Source: Serripes groenlandicus
Lineage: Eukaryota > Mollusca > Bivalvia > Cardiida > Cardiidae
Direction: 5' to 3'
NCBI GenBank assembly: GCA_031761405.1
Contig: JASEVX010000017.1
Location: 10,931,580-10,995,579, forward strand
DNA length: 64,000 bases
Of the stretch, positions 21,139 through 32,781 are shown in pieces. Below the pieces are notes generated by a model that did not search any database, had not been told where the DNA came from, and was given only the letters and a program-made list of their open reading frames with translations. How positions within the stretch are numbered: position 1 is the stretch's first letter; each line of letters opens with the position of its first letter. A program made the position numbers and the translations under genes.

Positions 21139-21966
21139 CTGAAGGTGGTTTGGTCCGTGCAATAATAAAGTACCCATTTAAATTGTGTATTATATGTCAT
21201 GGAACAGTATTCGTTATGAAAAACGACACTGAAACAGATGACATATATATTTCAAAATTCAAAATACATTTCTTTGGATATTAGATATGACATAATGTTT
21301 ATTGATTAGAAAATACGGCGTTAGTTGTTTGTGAAACAACTGTCTAGCTGCCTTAAATTGTACTATTTCTTGCATAACCTTGGTGTTTTGGTATGTCCCA
21401 TGAAGTGTGGAATTTAATGTTATTATTCTGTTTCGCGTTCTGACCTCAACCCCCATTGGTCAAGCTCTGTCGTCTACTGACCACTCTTCGTTTTTATTTT
21501 TAAATTTTGTAAACAGTAACACAAACGAGGGTTGTCCCATAATATGTTATGTATATGTATATGTCAGTTTGTTTCATCGTTTGCAATGCTAATTTCTATA
21601 TATCTCATGTTTTTTGTTCTTCTGTACAAACTTGGTGGAGTAATAAAGAAATTGAATTTAAATAGATTAGTAATACAGCTAACCTCATTAATCACTCCTT
21701 ATAACAAACAGTTCGCTTTTAAGATCGATCAAACCGAACAACATTTGTTTCATCCCTTTATTTCGCTCGAGTGCTTTGACATTAATTGTTAAATCAAAAG
21801 ATAGAGCCCCGTTGTTTAATCCTCATTTTCAGGCTCTTCAAACTTTCTTTCGAGTGCACCAAAATCTACGAATTCATCTCTTTGTTGAGTAGCTTAGTGC
21901 AAGTCTCTCAGAGTGATATCATTAAAGTCAAATATCACAGCAAGAGGCAATGGAACAGTTTAAACG
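21139..21966. other. No recognised feature
   Basis: Overlapping ORFs of 60-86 codons (21407-22010, plus strand) show no domain or splice structure I can defend. The composition is the same as the surroundings. Confidence 0.35.
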
Positions 21967-22230
21967 CGGGGCTTTCCCACGAGAAAACCAACATTATGAA
22001 CTTCGCGTAAAGTATCGACCCGGATCAGCCTAAACATGCGCAGGCTTACCCGGATAGACACGTTTCGCCTCCTTTGGATTTTCTGTTTCAGGTATCATTA
22101 CTCTATACCTCTATCCCCCCTAAGACGGAATGTGCCGGCCCGGATCAGTTCGCGCGGATTGCGGATGCTGATCTGTGTCGATACATTACGCTGAGGCCAT
22201 ACTGTTGGTTTTCTCGAGGGACGGCTCATT
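21967..22230 (+). mobile_element. TATGAGCC-type hairpin MITE
   Basis: Nearly complete: ttcccacgagaaaaccaaca to ctcgagggacggctcatt, with a 10-bp loss in the left inner arm. Confidence 0.85.
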
Positions 22231-22506
22231 ACTCATAGTGACAAACATTTCCGTACAGTTTGATGACTCAATTTCGTTAGGAGGTAGGTGCGACATTTTA
22301 TTTTCGCACTCTAAAAGTCTAAAAGTAAGTAAAAGGTCATTGCTCAGCTGTTACTAGGCTTCCACGAATACAAACACCGGATGCACATCTTCCCGTGCTT
22401 GTAGACATACTTATACAAGACAGTAGCTCAAATTATTTTAGAGATTTTGTGTGAAACAAATTGTCCATTTTGTAAACTCATTCCTACTACTAAGACGAAA
22501 CCCTAT

Positions 22507-22756
22507 ATCGAGGCTTGGCGTGAAAAGGTTGTAACTAAAAACCTATATTGAAAACCCTGGTTTAGGGAATTTTGAACCCTTTGTAAACAATGCAAATTTA
22601 GGTGCCATTGCTCAGAACGAGCAATGGCACCTAAATTTCCATTGTTTACCAAGACAAATTATTTAACGCTTATAAAGACTTTATGGTGAGGTGACTAACC
22701 TTGGTAAAAAAAATACAAATTTTAGTTACAACTGTTTCAAGCCAAGCCCTCGATAT
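22507..22756 (+). mobile_element. 'tcgaggcttggcgtgaaa' hairpin MITE
   Basis: The ends tcgaggcttggcgtgaaa and ttcaagccaagccctcga are inverted. The centre is a hairpin in which ggtgccattgctcagaacga pairs with cgagcaatggcacc. A second copy lies at 43920-44119. Confidence 0.75.
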
Positions 22757-23792
22757 GCACGTGTTGATAAAGATTACTGTAAAGTTTTGCGGCTGCAGTA
22801 CTTTAAGGCGAGAAGATGTTTTGTTATTTTATCATTTTTTATGTCGCCTGGAAACTATGTTTATAAACCAATAAAATTTACTCGATCAGTTTCAGTAGAT
22901 GGTCACATAAGACATATAACACCTTTACGGCTTGAACAATCTTTGTAGAGGGTCACTAATGGCATAATGTTAGCTTGTAATAGACCAGCAGTTTCAGCGG
23001 AGAATTATTTTAAACATTTGTCATTTCTGATAATGCAGCATCCAAAGTTAAGCATTTAATTGAAATGCTTTGAGCAATTTCAAAGAAGACCACAAAAGCC
23101 ATGCCTGTGAAGTTTGACTGAAATCAACCCTGTGGATTAAGTAGAGATGTTGTATAAAGAAATCGAGGACGGACACATGGAGATCGCTCATGTGTGCTTA
23201 AACGAATGCATACCTAGTGCACAGTTGCCAGTCTCTTAAAATCTATTAAAGTTCAAGACGAACTCGAGTTCCGACTATAGTTATCCGGGTTCCTCATGAA
23301 CGGCAAGAGTTTTAACTCTAGTTCAAATAGTGACGTCATATGACCTTCTGACCTCGACTATTTGCGACCCTGCATCGATAATGAAAACAAGATAGAAACT
23401 ACACGGAGGCTTCCATTTTGAATTTTGACTCCAGAGTAGTGACTCCTTGAGTTCGTCATGAACTTAGCCATTGTCAATATATAGTCAAATCCTATTTTTA
23501 GATGTTAAACGAGACTGGCACCTGTGACCTATTGGGGTGTTTATAGTATAAATGCTGCCAAACAAGGGAGTAAGGATGGCCCTCTATCATTCACATGAGT
23601 AAACATAAATGATGTCGAGCAAGGACAATGCAGCAATGCTACGCCCCTGTATGCAAAATATATGGAATTGAGAATGAATGGATGCATTTGGACGACATAT
23701 AATATATTTGTGTCATTTCTTCTTTCGTTTCTATATGATATAAATAGTGCTGCCAGCTTGAAGTTATTCAATATGACAAGTACAGGAATTGA
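22757..23792. other. No recognised feature
   Basis: The 85-codon ORF at 22691-22948 begins inside the MITE and has no visible domain. The remainder has no family match. Confidence 0.35.
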
Positions 23793-23988
23793 TATGAGCC
23801 GTCCCACGAGAAAACCAACAGTATGCGTATTGTATCGATCCAGATCAGCCTCCGCAGTCCGCGCAGGCTAATCCGGGCCGTCAAATTCCGTCCCAGGGGG
23901 ATAGAGGTATAGAATAATTATTCGAATCCGGGTCGATGCTTTACGCAGAGTCCACACGTTTGGTTTTCTCATGGAACGACTCGTATAT
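23793..23988 (+). mobile_element. TATGAGCC-type hairpin MITE, internally deleted
   Basis: The termini tatgagccgtcccacgag and catggaacgactcgtata are present. The aaaagtgtctgtccgg segment is lost. Confidence 0.8.
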
Positions 23989-24469
23989 CGAATGCCGTAT
24001 TTGCATAACCTTTTTAGATATTTTTCAATTAGTTACCTTTTCGTATTATTCTTCAATGGGAAAGCATAGCGCTTTATCATTTTAAAATCTTAATACACCT
24101 GTATATGGAGGGGATTATCCGCCAAAAGTCTATTTGTCTAGATGACGGCAAGACGAATGCAAGTGTAAGAAAGAAAGATGCAATAAGCATCACACACCAT
24201 GCACTCGTAAGAAGGACACATGAGATGAGACATGCATGCAAGAATTAAGAAAGAAGACACATGAGCATGTAATGTTTATAAATAAGAATGTCATGTAGAC
24301 ACATAGAGTTTTGGCAGATATTCCCTTCCATATGTATATGTGATGAATTCTTAGTCTCGTATAATTCTGTGTTTTTAGATTGGCTTTGAACAATTATTTT
24401 TATCAATTGTATTGCTGTTTCTTGTATAATATTATGTAACACCTACACTGATGGGTCTTTTATAATGAC

Positions 24470-24538
24470 TCATCCTCGGTACCCAGGCTATTCATAAAAT
24501 ATCATATATTTTATGAATAGCCTGGGTACCGAGGATGA
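24470..24538. repeat. Perfect 33-bp palindrome with 3-bp loop
   Basis: 24470-24502 and 24506-24538 are exact reverse complements (the left arm starts tcatcctcggtacccaggct), with loop cat. It is not one of the named MITE families. It would form a very stable hairpin in single-stranded DNA or RNA. Confidence 0.95.
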
Positions 24539-24673
24539 TAATGACTATGTATAGGGAGAAAGCCTAACTTGAGATCCAGCTGTTTGTAGTAAAGTATTAC
24601 TGCTGTTGACATTTAAACATTGGTTTTCGTTAACAATGCATTGTCGATGCACATACATAAAACAGTCAATGCT

Positions 24674-24828
24674 AAGCTCTAGCTAAGGAGCGTTTTACTT
24701 GTTCTAAAATCCTTATATTGTCCACTAAACCTATAATGTGGTTACTCAAAGAATAGGGTTTGATTGGATAATAAGAGAGATATTGAGGGGAAAGGAGCTT
24801 CAAACCTCTCCTTATCTCGACCTCTGGT
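24674..24828 (+). mobile_element. 'gtactcaaaagaatcg' hairpin MITE, diverged
   Basis: Outer ends aagctctagctaaggagcg and ctccttatctcgacctctgg. The central hairpin has been reduced to ggttactcaaagaatagg. Confidence 0.65.
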
Positions 24829-27800
24829 TTCCACTTTGAATGAACTCTAGGCTGGGTATAACATCTTCTGATCCAGCTTTATGGATAGAGTAAGACTTTC
24901 CTTGAGAATGTATTTAAGATAAGTTCACCGCTGAATAAATGGATTGTGGCCGTGCCTTGTCTCTTGTTATACCTCTGTAATGATATTGACCCTAACATAC
25001 TAATACAAATCGTTTTCTGTATAATATTATTGATTGTATACCTGCACATTTTCAGACGCAAATACATATTCGCAGTTCATACACGACGGATACAAATTCC
25101 GTTATTCAGTGATGGTACGTCACTGAAATATGAAGCGATGTCATTGAAATATGATGTGACGTCATCGAAAAATGAATTATCGTCATTAAAAATGAGATTA
25201 GTGGGACGTGGTTTACAGGCCAATCATAACTTTAATTGTAGGCGTAAATTGTGCTATTTCGTTATTTAAAATATAGAAATGTGAGTATTAGTCCTGTATG
25301 TTATCTTTAAAAATATACAAGGTATATATTAAAATGAAAATTATGTTGCAGTAGTGATATTTGGTGTTGGTATTGTCTATTCAGTGCGTGAACAATTTGA
25401 CATCTCTCTCGATCTTCGGTCTCGCGAGATATCAATATTCCACGGACCCTCGTAGAACAATACCAAACCAGATATCGCTGCTGCAGCATAATATTGCTCG
25501 TGTATTGGGTCTCAAAACCTGCTTTAAATTAACTGTTTAACGATGTGAACATAACGAGCAATTTGCTCTGCTTATAAATGTATACCATGCAAAACGAAAG
25601 CCGACCAAAGTGGTGTCGGCATTAACGAGGTTCAAGATCAGCCTGTGCATCCACTCATGTTTCTGTAGGTAACAATCTAGTCTAACACGCGTCATGGTTA
25701 TGACTTTAATGATCCAGTTTTTGACAAACAACCGCATGTTCGAAAACGAAATCAGACAGTAATGAAAGAAGCTAAACACATACACAATGAATTACAATGT
25801 GTACTAGAAACGAAAAAAGTGCTTAACAATAGAATACGTCATTCAGATATGATCGTACTTATAATCTTCAAAACAGCAGGATGCTTTACTGAAACAAATA
25901 ACAATATCGACAAAAATAGATCAGGGCAACACGATTTTAGTACGCTTAGCATCACGTCAAAATAATGTTCTATTATCGGAAAATACAAGGCCACCTGTTT
26001 TCCCCACATTTCTTGGCAATGTATTTACCTAATAACTTGAAACACAAGAACTACAAATGCTTTGACATGTGTCGTGTGTACTAATCAAATTTACTTACTT
26101 CATATGATAATATAGGTTATTGCATCTATATGGGAAAATATTGTGTTAAACGAGTTCCTTCGGCTGAGTTCCGAGAGTAGAACTCCGCCGAAGGAACGAG
26201 TCCCATAATCATGCAATAACCTTTTAATTGTATACTTTGATATTGGCTATTTAATACGGGTAAACAAATCGATGTTTCCCGTCAATAGGTAATGTGTATG
26301 AATTTTGCAAAACTTTGCTATACCGTCTTTCCAAAAATTGTGTCCAGAGAGGATTTTTCGTTGCAGTTACGATTCTGCTACGTTTTGATTGGATGAAAAG
26401 AAAATATCGAAACCAAAAAAACTTCTAGAGGAAATAATTAAATATGATAATACGTACTCGATAAAGGAACGAGCACAAGTAATTGTATGTGTGATAATTT
26501 CCGTTTAATAACACTCGTCGTCTATTTCTAAAACGAGTTCAAATAACAACTCATATAGGTTTTTTGACTTTCCGGAAGTTACAAATCCAAATTCCTGTAA
26601 TATGCAATAATAATGTGACATCATTCTATTAGCGTAACGCAACTGATAAATAAATAACCAACAGGAAAACGACAGAAACTATAGGAAACGTTAGTTTGAC
26701 TTGGCACAAATGTAGTTCCGTAAATTATGGAATCGTTTTATTTGAAGTACATGTCATCATAATTTCATGGATTTAAAATCTTGGCTATATTCTAAAGTTA
26801 AATATAAGCTTAACCTGATGATGATTTTTATATTCTTTGCTTAGGTTTTTTTTTTTTTTTTCATATTTAACTATTGAACATTAGCTTAAATCTCATTTAT
26901 CTTTCCACAATGAACAGAATAAAATTTGACTTGATGTGTAGGCTTGGTGCTGAAATACTTGATATTTAGACAATATGACCCAAAAACTGCTGTGACAAGA
27001 TGGTTGTTGTCTTGACTAAGACAGAAAAGACCCCATACTTTGCCATATGGAGCCAGAAACTGAAACACAGTTTCTAGACTATGCTGTATATCTGACAGTC
27101 TCAGCAGCTTCTTTTCACAGCATGTTTTGGACCATGTTTACATTACATTCATGATTGACCAGAACAGTGTATTTCACTATTGTAGTTCACATTGTGTTGC
27201 TTAAAATTAAAGTTCTAATAAGTTCTCAAAAATTAAAGTTGTTTTCTCATTTAGCAAGTAACAAAAAATAGCACTTGTGAAAAAATGCAAGTAGAAAATC
27301 TTGCTAATTTCGACCCTTGAAAGTGGTATAGTTTGAGTGAACTGGATTATGACAATCTAGTGGAGGGGTTCAAGAACATGAAAAATAGACAGATGGCCTT
27401 GTAATGATAAAAGTTAAACATGCACATTATACTAGTTTACAATTTCCCCCCTTTTTTTTCTAAAACGTCGCGAAATATTTCCCTTCTCAAAGGCCCCAGG
27501 CCCCTTCCCCTTTTTCAGAAAAAAACCCTGTGCAAGCAAGGGGCTAACTGCAGTTCGCGGGGAATTATTTACCGATCACAAAAGTAAATGTTTACCCGAA
27601 ATAGGTAGCACCTATACTCATATTATTTGTCGTTTTGTTTGTTTGAAAACACTTCACTATTTAGAGAATTAACTCTCGTTTTGAATTGTTAATATAAATA
27701 AACAATAACGATCTATCGCGCAATTATACTGTCCTTTCCGTTGGTTGCTAGGGTCGTTGAAAATATAATTTACGAACCGCCATTGTTATTCTCGACTCGA

Positions 27801-28083
27801 AATTGAATCGTCGACAAAATGATGAGTAATCTTTTTTCTAACTGTGTATTTCATAAAGAACTCGTGTATTATCTTAATCTGGTATCAACGCCTGGATATT
27901 TGTGTTCATTATTACGATTTAGATGCTCATTAAAGCGAACGCCAATCTTCTATTCTGCGTTCATAAACTTCACATGTGAGAATGACAAAAATAATCAAAT
28001 ATTTAAAACAAATAGTTGCACATTCATCCTAGAAGTTATTAAATCCCACTTGATTTTGTTCGTCATGTTTTATTGAGATAAAC
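24829..28083. other. 3.2 kb without recognised genes
   Basis: Holds a short run of about 20-bp repeats around gtcattgaaatatgatgtga (25117-25195), an inverted-repeat structure at 26114-26222 and a poly-T tract near 26846. ORFs of 60-107 codons show no domain. A stretch of aagttctaataagttctcaa duplicates words near 27220. Nothing else is recognised. Confidence 0.4.
26114..26222. repeat. Short hairpin element, 109 bp
   Basis: The outer arms aggttattgcat and atgcaataacct are inverted. So are tatggga with tcccata, and the inner gttccttcggc with gccgaaggaac. Together they make an interrupted stem-loop resembling a very small MITE. Confidence 0.7.
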
Positions 28084-28199
28084 TTGAAAAAATTAAACGA
28101 GACTTACCTTGGTTAAAGTCGATGTTTGATTTTAATTCTTTGAGTAAAGAATGGAGTGAGGGTTTAAATGAGATGTATTGCGCATGCGCGAGCAGTTTT
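28084..28199 (-). repeat. DIRS right end: outer extension plus terminal inverted repeat
   Basis: 28164-28199 is the terminal inverted repeat and contains the palindrome gcgcatgcgc. 28084-28163 is the extension unique to this end. 28084-28170 is the exact reverse complement of 28317-28403 in the ICR. Confidence 0.9.
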
Positions 28200-28316
28200 C
28201 AACAGTAATTTATTCGAATGTTCCACTGGCAGCTATTCTCAAATCCACAAAAGTGCTGCCTCTTGTCCAACATAAATACCGTAATTTCAATAATTCAAAG
28301 CTGGGTGGGAGGGAGG

Positions 28317-28445
28317 CATTTAAACCCTCACTCCATTCTTTACTCAAAGAATTAAAATCAAACATCGACTTTAACCAAGGTAAGTCTCGTTTAATTTTTT
28401 CAATTCTTTTTCGTAAAAAATTTACGTTTCGGTCTTAAATGAGAT
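28317..28445 (-). repeat. DIRS internal complementary region
   Basis: 28317-28403 complements the right end (28084-28170). 28402-28445 complements the left end (32807-32850). The two parts overlap by two bases (aa at 28402-28403), so the ICR is a copy of the junction between the ends. In known DIRS elements this region is proposed to template joining of the cDNA ends into a circle. Confidence 0.9.
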
Positions 28446-28472
28446 TTCAAAGCCATTCGGAGAAATTACCTT

Positions 28473-28799
28473 TCATTGTAGCACCCCTTTTTGAAATGTG
28501 TCCTCATCATATTCAATCTTCCGTTCATAGAACTTGGCAAAAGTCTTCTCCTGAGACCAGCCCGCTTTTACTAAAATGTCCTTTATAGGCACTGCATTCA
28601 ACTTTGCTTTGGAAGTTGCTGCTGATCTAACACTATGTGCAGTATATTTATTAACATCAATATTAGCTCTGATCATTACAGTTCTGATCCACCTTGAAAT
28701 TGTATCCCTACTTATATTCTGATACGGTTTAACGTAACTCACTAGAAGCATATTTTTTGTTGATTGTCTTTGCGCCCGCAAAACTTTGGTGCGCTCCAA
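28473..28799 (-). pseudogene. DIRS tyrosine recombinase, C-terminal catalytic part
   Basis: 108 codons. Contains the catalytic box TAHSVRSAATSKA (His55, Arg58), AGWSQEKTFAKFY with Trp81, and the nucleophile Tyr91 in FYERK. The upstream half, with the first Arg, is in a different frame (28742-29755). The match of both halves to one protein points to a single-base indel near ttacacagttct (about 28810). The apparent first residue is internal, not a real start. All the C-terminal catalytic residues are retained. Confidence 0.88.
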
Positions 28800-29755
28800 G
28801 TATTCTTTAAGAACTGTGTAAATACAAAGCCTCCTGTCTGGAGGAAATGCTTTAAAACAAATAACTGAACAATTATATAACCAGGTCTACTTTGCTTTAA
28901 GGACCCTTCTAATTTAAAAACGAACTCTGATTTGCACTTCTGATATTCATTAGCACTAATAACATGTAAAGTTTGGACGCGTGCCGCCTGTATCAATGCC
29001 ATAAGCATTGTTAATTTCAAAGTCAAATCCTTTAATGAAATGAGTTTCACCGGTGATAATTTCCTTAAATAGTTGAGAACTTTGTTGACATCCCAAGTAC
29101 TAGTATAACGAGGTTTCGGTGGGTTTAACACAAACACTCCCTTCATATATCGAATGACCAGCGGGTGACTACCAACTTTAAAACCATCAAAGTTCAAGCC
29201 TAAAGATGATAATGCTCCACGAGCTGTGTTTAAACTTTCATAGCCCAAACCACGCTGGTATTGTTGAGTCAAGAATTCCATTGCTGTTTCTAAAGAAGCT
29301 GAAATTGGATTAATTTTCCTTTCACTACAGTAGTAAAACCATCTTTTAATGAAGACGCTATATTGCTTTTTAGTTCCTGGTTTCCAGGATGACATGAGAA
29401 TGTCTGTAGTTTGTGTTGAAAATCCTCGTTGTCTGAAACCGTTCCTGACACTTTGCATGCAACCAGTTTCAGCTTCCTTATCAAAGGATGTTCCAGGTCT
29501 GTCCCTGGTAGGGTTAAAAGTCCCCTCTTTTTGTAAATTATCACCGGTGTTTCCACTAACAACTCCATCAAACGAGAAAACCATGGTTGAGTTGTCCAAA
29601 GAGGAGCAACGACAATGCCTACAGCCCTTTCTTCTCGTATCTTCTGAAGGCAGCGACCCAACAGACTGAAAGGTGGAAAAACAAAAATGTTTCCTAAAGA
29701 CTGCCAATTTAAAGTAAATGCATCTACATAAGAGCAGTAAGGATCTGGTTGCCAC
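28742..29755 (-). pseudogene. DIRS tyrosine recombinase, N-terminal and core-binding part
   Basis: The core-binding domain starts around residue 95 with SSWKPGTKKQYSVFIKRWFY, then AMEFLTQQYQRGLGYESLN. The first catalytic Arg is in ALIQAARVQTLHVI (Arg259). The first 90 or so codons overlap the RNase H/Dam ORF in another frame, the usual DIRS arrangement in which the recombinase ORF overlaps the pol ORF. The start shown is a GTG and unlikely to be real. Past residue 310 the frame departs from homology (NTWSAPKFCG) because of the indel described for the C-terminal part. Confidence 0.88.
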
Positions 29756-30210
29756 GAACAGTAATTTGGAATTTGTGCATTAAGCCTAGATGCAAAAAGA
29801 TCGATATCTGGTTTTTCCCATCGCACACAAATGTTCTCAAAAACTTGCTCATTTAATTTCCATTCTAAATTGTCATTAAATGACCTAGATGCTCGATCAG
29901 CTTCAACATTATCCGACCCTGCAACATGTGCACAAGTTAACCATATGTCAAGCTCAATACACCAATTCCAAATATTTGAAGCAATATCATTGCATTCTGT
30001 GGATTTTATTCCACCCATATTATTTATGTAAGTAACTGCAGTGGTATTGTCCGAAAAAATCTTAACATGTTTACATGCCATTTCCTTTTTAAAAGCTTTT
30101 AAAGCATACGATATAGCCAATAGTTCTAAAGCATTAATATGTACAGTTTTGCTTTTTCCAAAATATTCCATCTGCCTCCTATGTGTACACCTTTTAATGA
30201 AGCACCCCAA
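29290..30210 (-). pseudogene. DIRS RNase H C-terminal part and Dam-like methyltransferase region
   Basis: Continues pol in a new frame. RNase H residues: Glu29 in HINALELLAISYALK, Asp54 in IFSDNTTAVTYINN, and Asp105 in AGSDNVEADRAS. Next comes the DIRS-conserved WEKPDIDLFASRLN (about 131-144), then FVFPPFSLLGRCLQKI (about 176-191), whose PPFS resembles the NPPF-type motif of the N6-adenine methyltransferase domain of DIRS elements. I infer that domain from position and this motif only. The C-terminus, from about residue 270, overlaps the recombinase ORF. Confidence 0.82.
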
Positions 30211-31325
30211 CCTTGCAATGATGCATCAGTATTCATTTCAACTGAAGCTGGCTGCCTGACAATATTTCTGACTTGAGATTTAACATTTTTAATCCACCAA
30301 TTCAATTCCAACACCATGCTATAAGTGACTTTCATCTTAGCATCATAATTTCCATTTTTCAGCTTTAATGATGAAATCTTAGCCTTCTCTAAATTTCTAT
30401 AATGCAATCTTGCATATTCAACCGCTGAAAAACTAGCCACGATCAACCCAATAACCTTGGCTACTTCACGAATGGTAGTTTCTATTTTGCGTTTCAATAC
30501 ACAACAAGCATCCATAATAGCTTCTTGCCTATTTTCAGGTAACTGAACAATCATTCTAACTGAATCGATAATGTTTCCCAAATACAGTATTCTAGTAACT
30601 GGAATAAAAACTGATTTTTCTAAATTGATCATAAATCCTACTTGATTCATCAAATTCTTTGTTGAATCTACATTGTTGGTGCATTCCTCAAATGAATCCC
30701 CACACAATAAGCTATCACCAATGAAGCCCGAATTTATGTATCCTAAATTTCTCAATTTTGCATATACTGGCTTTAAAAGCTTATTAAAAATTCTTGGGCC
30801 ATCACTAACCCCATTTGCCAAACAAGTGAACTGATAAATTTGGTCATTCCAAATAAATCTGAAATATTTTTGCTGTTCATCTGCAATCTTAATTGAGTAG
30901 TAAGCATGACGCAAATCAACTGATGCCATATGAATGCCCCTTGTAATCAAAGTTAAAGCATTTTCAAATGTTTCCATTTTAAAGTGTTTATATGGAATAT
31001 GTTCATTTAACTTTTTAAGATTTAATACCATTCTATATTCGCCATTCTTTTTTGGCCTGAGAAATATTGGAGATAAAATTTGTCCTTCACAATTTTGTAC
31101 AGGTATGATTACATCCAAATCAAGCAATTTTTTGATTTCTTCTCCTACCATAACGCATTCATTTTTACTAAAATGATATTGCAACCGGTCATTGCTTTGC
31201 TTGAATTCACTTAAATCTAAATCTATATGACAATGCTTAACTATATCCAAAATCTGACTATCACTAGTTAATTTTTCCCATTCATGAACATATTTTGCAA
31301 GTCTACCTGCAGCAAATTTTTCCAA
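30126..31325 (-). pseudogene. DIRS reverse transcriptase and RNase H N-terminus
   Basis: 399 codons. RT motifs: FLRPKKNGEYRMVLNLKKLN (about 88-107), motif A SVDLRHAYYSI (Asp137), and FTCLANGVSDGPRIFNKLL. The polymerase active-site box reads GFIGDSLLCG (201-210): the first Asp of the usual [FY]xDD is Gly203, which should abolish activity. The first RNase H Asp is in MNTDASLQGWGASL (Asp367). The remaining RNase H residues lie in the next frame, so an indel lies around 30150-30190. The frame runs upstream of the shown TTG into the gag ORF in the -1 frame, compatible with an overlapping pol ORF. Confidence 0.9.
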
Positions 31326-31339
31326 ATTTCTTACCTCAT

Positions 31340-32101
31340 TTATTGTCTGTTTCCTGGACGGCTCCCCCGTCTGTAAGAGTTTTTTGCTTGGTATGAATTA
31401 CTTGTTTCACCATATGAAGAACCCCTACTTTTTTCACCACGACCATACGATCCTCTAGATCTAGGATATCTTCCAAATCCTCCTCTTCTCCCTGGGCCTC
31501 CCCTAAAGGGTCTATTATTCCCCACCATTCTGTTACTGATCTTTGAACAGTCTTCAATCTCTTTTGCTGATTTAGAGACATCATCTCCAAACAAAAGATT
31601 TGTAAATGGTCTATTGTGATTACACAAATGACTGTAATCTTTATTAAGTTCAGGCCTCAGAAAGTCTTTCCTGGCCAAATTAATTTGCTTGTTTGAATGC
31701 CCCATCAAAGCTAATGTGTCATTACAATCATCAATAAGCTTGCTGAACTTATTTGACACAGAATCAACTTCTTCACAATCCAAGCTCTGTTGAGAGGATT
31801 TAAATTTCATTTCCATACTAGCCATGTTGTTCACTACTTTGGCCAAAACAGTTGCACCTTTCACAATGGAAGTTTCTATGTTCTGCAACTTGTTGTCAGT
31901 TGACCTAGCAACTGGGGAAATAGCATCCCAGATCAATGGGTTTGTTTGCACTACTACTAAACCCTCACAATTGGCTGGCCTTGCATTCCTTTCACCATTT
32001 ACCAGCTCCTGGTACCTAACATCATCAATGCCAGAACGAAATAATTCGATAATGTTCATAGCTAACATGCTGTCAATTTCAGTCACATGGCTCTGCTGCA
32101 C
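31340..32101 (-). pseudogene. DIRS gag-like ORF, C-terminal part
   Basis: 253 codons. A helical middle region (LLFGDDVSKSAKEIEDCSKI near residues 187-206) is followed by an Arg/Gly-rich tail, FRGGPGRRGGFGRYPRSRG, likely RNA-binding. It ends SRPGNRQ-stop, overlapping pol. The reading frame begins as a continuation of 32079-32567 after a one-base shift near 32110; the GTG start is not biological. DIRS gag proteins diverge strongly, so identification rests on position and composition. Confidence 0.75.
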
Positions 32102-32567
32102 GGAATCTCTTAGCCATAGCAGAAAATCTGCTATTTTGAGTTACATTCTCCTCTTCTAATGCTCTTTTCCCACTCTCCTGGTGTGTCATTTCCTCCACAG
32201 GCATTTCTGAGGGATCTCCTTCCTCATAATCGCAATAGTAATCATTTTCATGTTCATAAGATGCCATCTTATCAGATATCTCGTGCAAATAACTACCCTG
32301 TGCCACAAGTTGTTTCTCTTGTTCATTCATACGATTGTTTTGTTTACTAATCGAATTTTGTAGGCTGTTAATAGCCTCTAACAATTTATGCTGACTGTCG
32401 TCAAGCACACTTCTTACACTCTCAGCCGACGTACTCGGCGCCTTAGCCGCCTGTTTTCCTTTTTTCCTGTCATGAGAACCACGTTCTCCCAAATTATCTT
32501 TGCTGCCGCTAGCAGCTTTGTTACTCAATGACGAACTACGTTCACCAGCATTTTTCTCATCCGCCAT
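32079..32567 (-). pseudogene. DIRS gag-like ORF, N-terminal part
   Basis: Starts at ATG (MADEKNAGERSSS), the first ORF after the left end. Low-complexity Ser/Lys/Ala N-terminus, then a coiled-coil-like stretch, LLEAINSLQNSISKQNNRMN (about 63-82), then an acidic YCDYEEGDPSEMPVEEM. It stops at 32079, while the homologous frame continues in 31340-32101. One frameshift separates them, or programmed shifting could join them. Confidence 0.72.
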
Positions 32568-32781
32568 TTCTCAAATTTCAGACACCACGTGTCCGACTAA
32601 ATTTTCCAAAATATCTCGCTCGTTAAAACGTAAAACCAAGAATCCTTCCGTTCTAACCTGGATAAACACTTTATCCAATAATTTATTGTACTTTAAGCAC
32701 TTATGCGCTTGAAATTTTGATCCACGATCAAATTTATTCTCCGCACAATTTAGCGAGAATCAAAAGCTCCGCCATTACACA

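Noticed and set aside
21407..22010. Cluster of three plus-strand ORFs that might be exons
   Set aside because: No domain, no consistent splice sites, and the last runs into a MITE.
24946..25269. 107-codon ORF with a hydrophobic N-terminus
   Set aside because: The second half translates a short gtcattgaaatatgatgtga repeat. No domain.
28742..29755. Start codons of the DIRS recombinase, RT and second gag ORFs
   Set aside because: The listed starts are GTG or TTG internal codons. The frames are continuations, so I do not treat them as real initiation sites.
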